NCBI GenBank assembly: GCA_003153315.1
Contig: PLYA01000056.1
Coordinates: 65,826 to 129,825, forward strand
DNA length: 64,000 nt
Origin: Bacteroidota bacterium
Lineage (GTDB): Bacteria > Bacteroidota > Bacteroidia > B-17B0 > Aurantibacillaceae
Reading direction: 5' to 3'
Shown: one piece after another, positions 63,846 to 64,000 of the stretch
Layout of the letters: every line of letters starts with the position of its first letter
Position numbering within the stretch: position 1 is the stretch's first letter
Notes under the pieces: model-generated
Databases searched by the model: none
What the model saw: the letters and a program-made list of their open reading frames with translations, nothing else
What the model was told of the DNA's origin: nothing
Position numbers and translations under genes: made by a program

Positions 63846-64000
63846 TTATTTACTGATAGTATGGTCTCCCAGGTTTAAATCTGCTGCAATGCCGTTAACC
63901 TCTACATAGCTTCCTATCATAGAATTCTCTAAATTGGCCGTACTTATTTTGCTGTTTTGCTGAACGATGGAGTTCTTTATAATGGTATCGTTTATTTTAG
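63846..64000 (-). CDS. Sugar nucleotidyltransferase, C-terminal left-handed beta-helix (5' end outside window)
   Basis: Fifty-one C-terminal codons are present, ending in TAA at 63846-63848. They read as hexapeptide-like repeats: NDTIIKNSIVQQNSKI, TANLENSMIGSYVEV and ADLNLGDHTI. This is the left-handed beta-helix that ends NDP-sugar pyrophosphorylases of the glucose-1-phosphate nucleotidyltransferase type, which I remember as the gene upstream of the TPR, DUF4292 and EnvC-like genes in Bacteroidota. The catalytic domain is outside the window. Confidence 0.75.
   Translation of the reverse strand, partial: KINDTIIKNSIVQQNSKISTANLENSMIGSYVEVNGIAADLNLGDHTISK

Noticed and set aside
1-64000. tRNA or rRNA genes
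   Set aside because: I saw no T-arm/anticodon pattern or rRNA segment, but no covariance search could be run.

Overview
The window is 64 kb of AT-rich chromosome from a member of the Bacteroidota. The evidence is a type IX secretion sorting-domain protein, TonB-dependent receptors with carboxypeptidase-like N-terminal domains, a DUF4249 partner lipoprotein, a complete Bat (aerotolerance) operon, DUF4292, a Rho factor with a long Gln/Asn-rich insertion, and promoter elements of the TAnnTTTG type. Genes are closely packed. I saw no rRNA, tRNA, prophage, insertion sequence or CRISPR array. The exact genus cannot be read from the sequence.

Layout. 0-2.2 kb: the 3' part of dxs, a beta-barrel protein and ubiX. 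2.2-5.7 kb: a Crp/Fnr regulator followed by a redox/sulfur operon (DUF2892, two rhodaneses, DUF983, thioredoxin, OsmC, rhodanese-thioredoxin lipoprotein), with a CRP/FNR-like palindrome in front. 5.7-12.5 kb (minus): a DksA-like protein with a histone-H1-like tail, ileS, a T9SS cargo protein and a YwqK/MORN-like protein. 12.6-18.3 kb: threonine dehydrogenase, then an accessory region of small secreted proteins. Three of these, head to tail, share the same 5' end, and two sets of 21-bp repeats lie here. 18.4-30 kb: dapF, an MBOAT protein, galE, DUF4199, rho, a dolichol-phosphate-mannose-synthase-like glycosyltransferase, an MFS transporter, acyl-CoA dehydrogenase, lptE, a sigma-54 regulator and a HepT/MntA toxin-antitoxin pair. 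30-36 kb: miaB, valS, a RelE-type toxin-antitoxin pair and S1/P1 nuclease. 36-48 kb: TonB receptor plus DUF4249, the bat operon with moxR, and secG. 48-57 kb: a conserved hypothetical gene and a probable phosphate-starvation group (PstS-like protein, Oar-like TonB receptor, PiT transporter), each preceded by 11-bp-spaced TTAACA repeats. 56-64 kb: AI-2E transporter, DUF2461, a sigma-70-family factor with its partner, and the envelope cluster EnvC-like / DUF4292 / TPR / sugar nucleotidyltransferase.

The most unusual signal is intergenic. Five separate places carry tandem repeats of exactly 21 bp (about 14.25-14.50, 15.32-15.40, 31.57-31.91, 50.63-50.94 and 58.28-58.51 kb). Each has its own consensus, with many point differences between units and no insertions or deletions that break the 21-bp register. 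A 21-bp period equals two helical turns or seven codons. No gene-family explanation is visible, and I regard this as the best candidate for an undescribed element class.

Other items worth attention: the inferred Pho boxes, a BatD-BatE fusion, an MBOAT protein without the usual second histidine motif, an OsmC protein with Tyr in place of its first cysteine, and toxin-antitoxin genes placed inside a housekeeping cluster.
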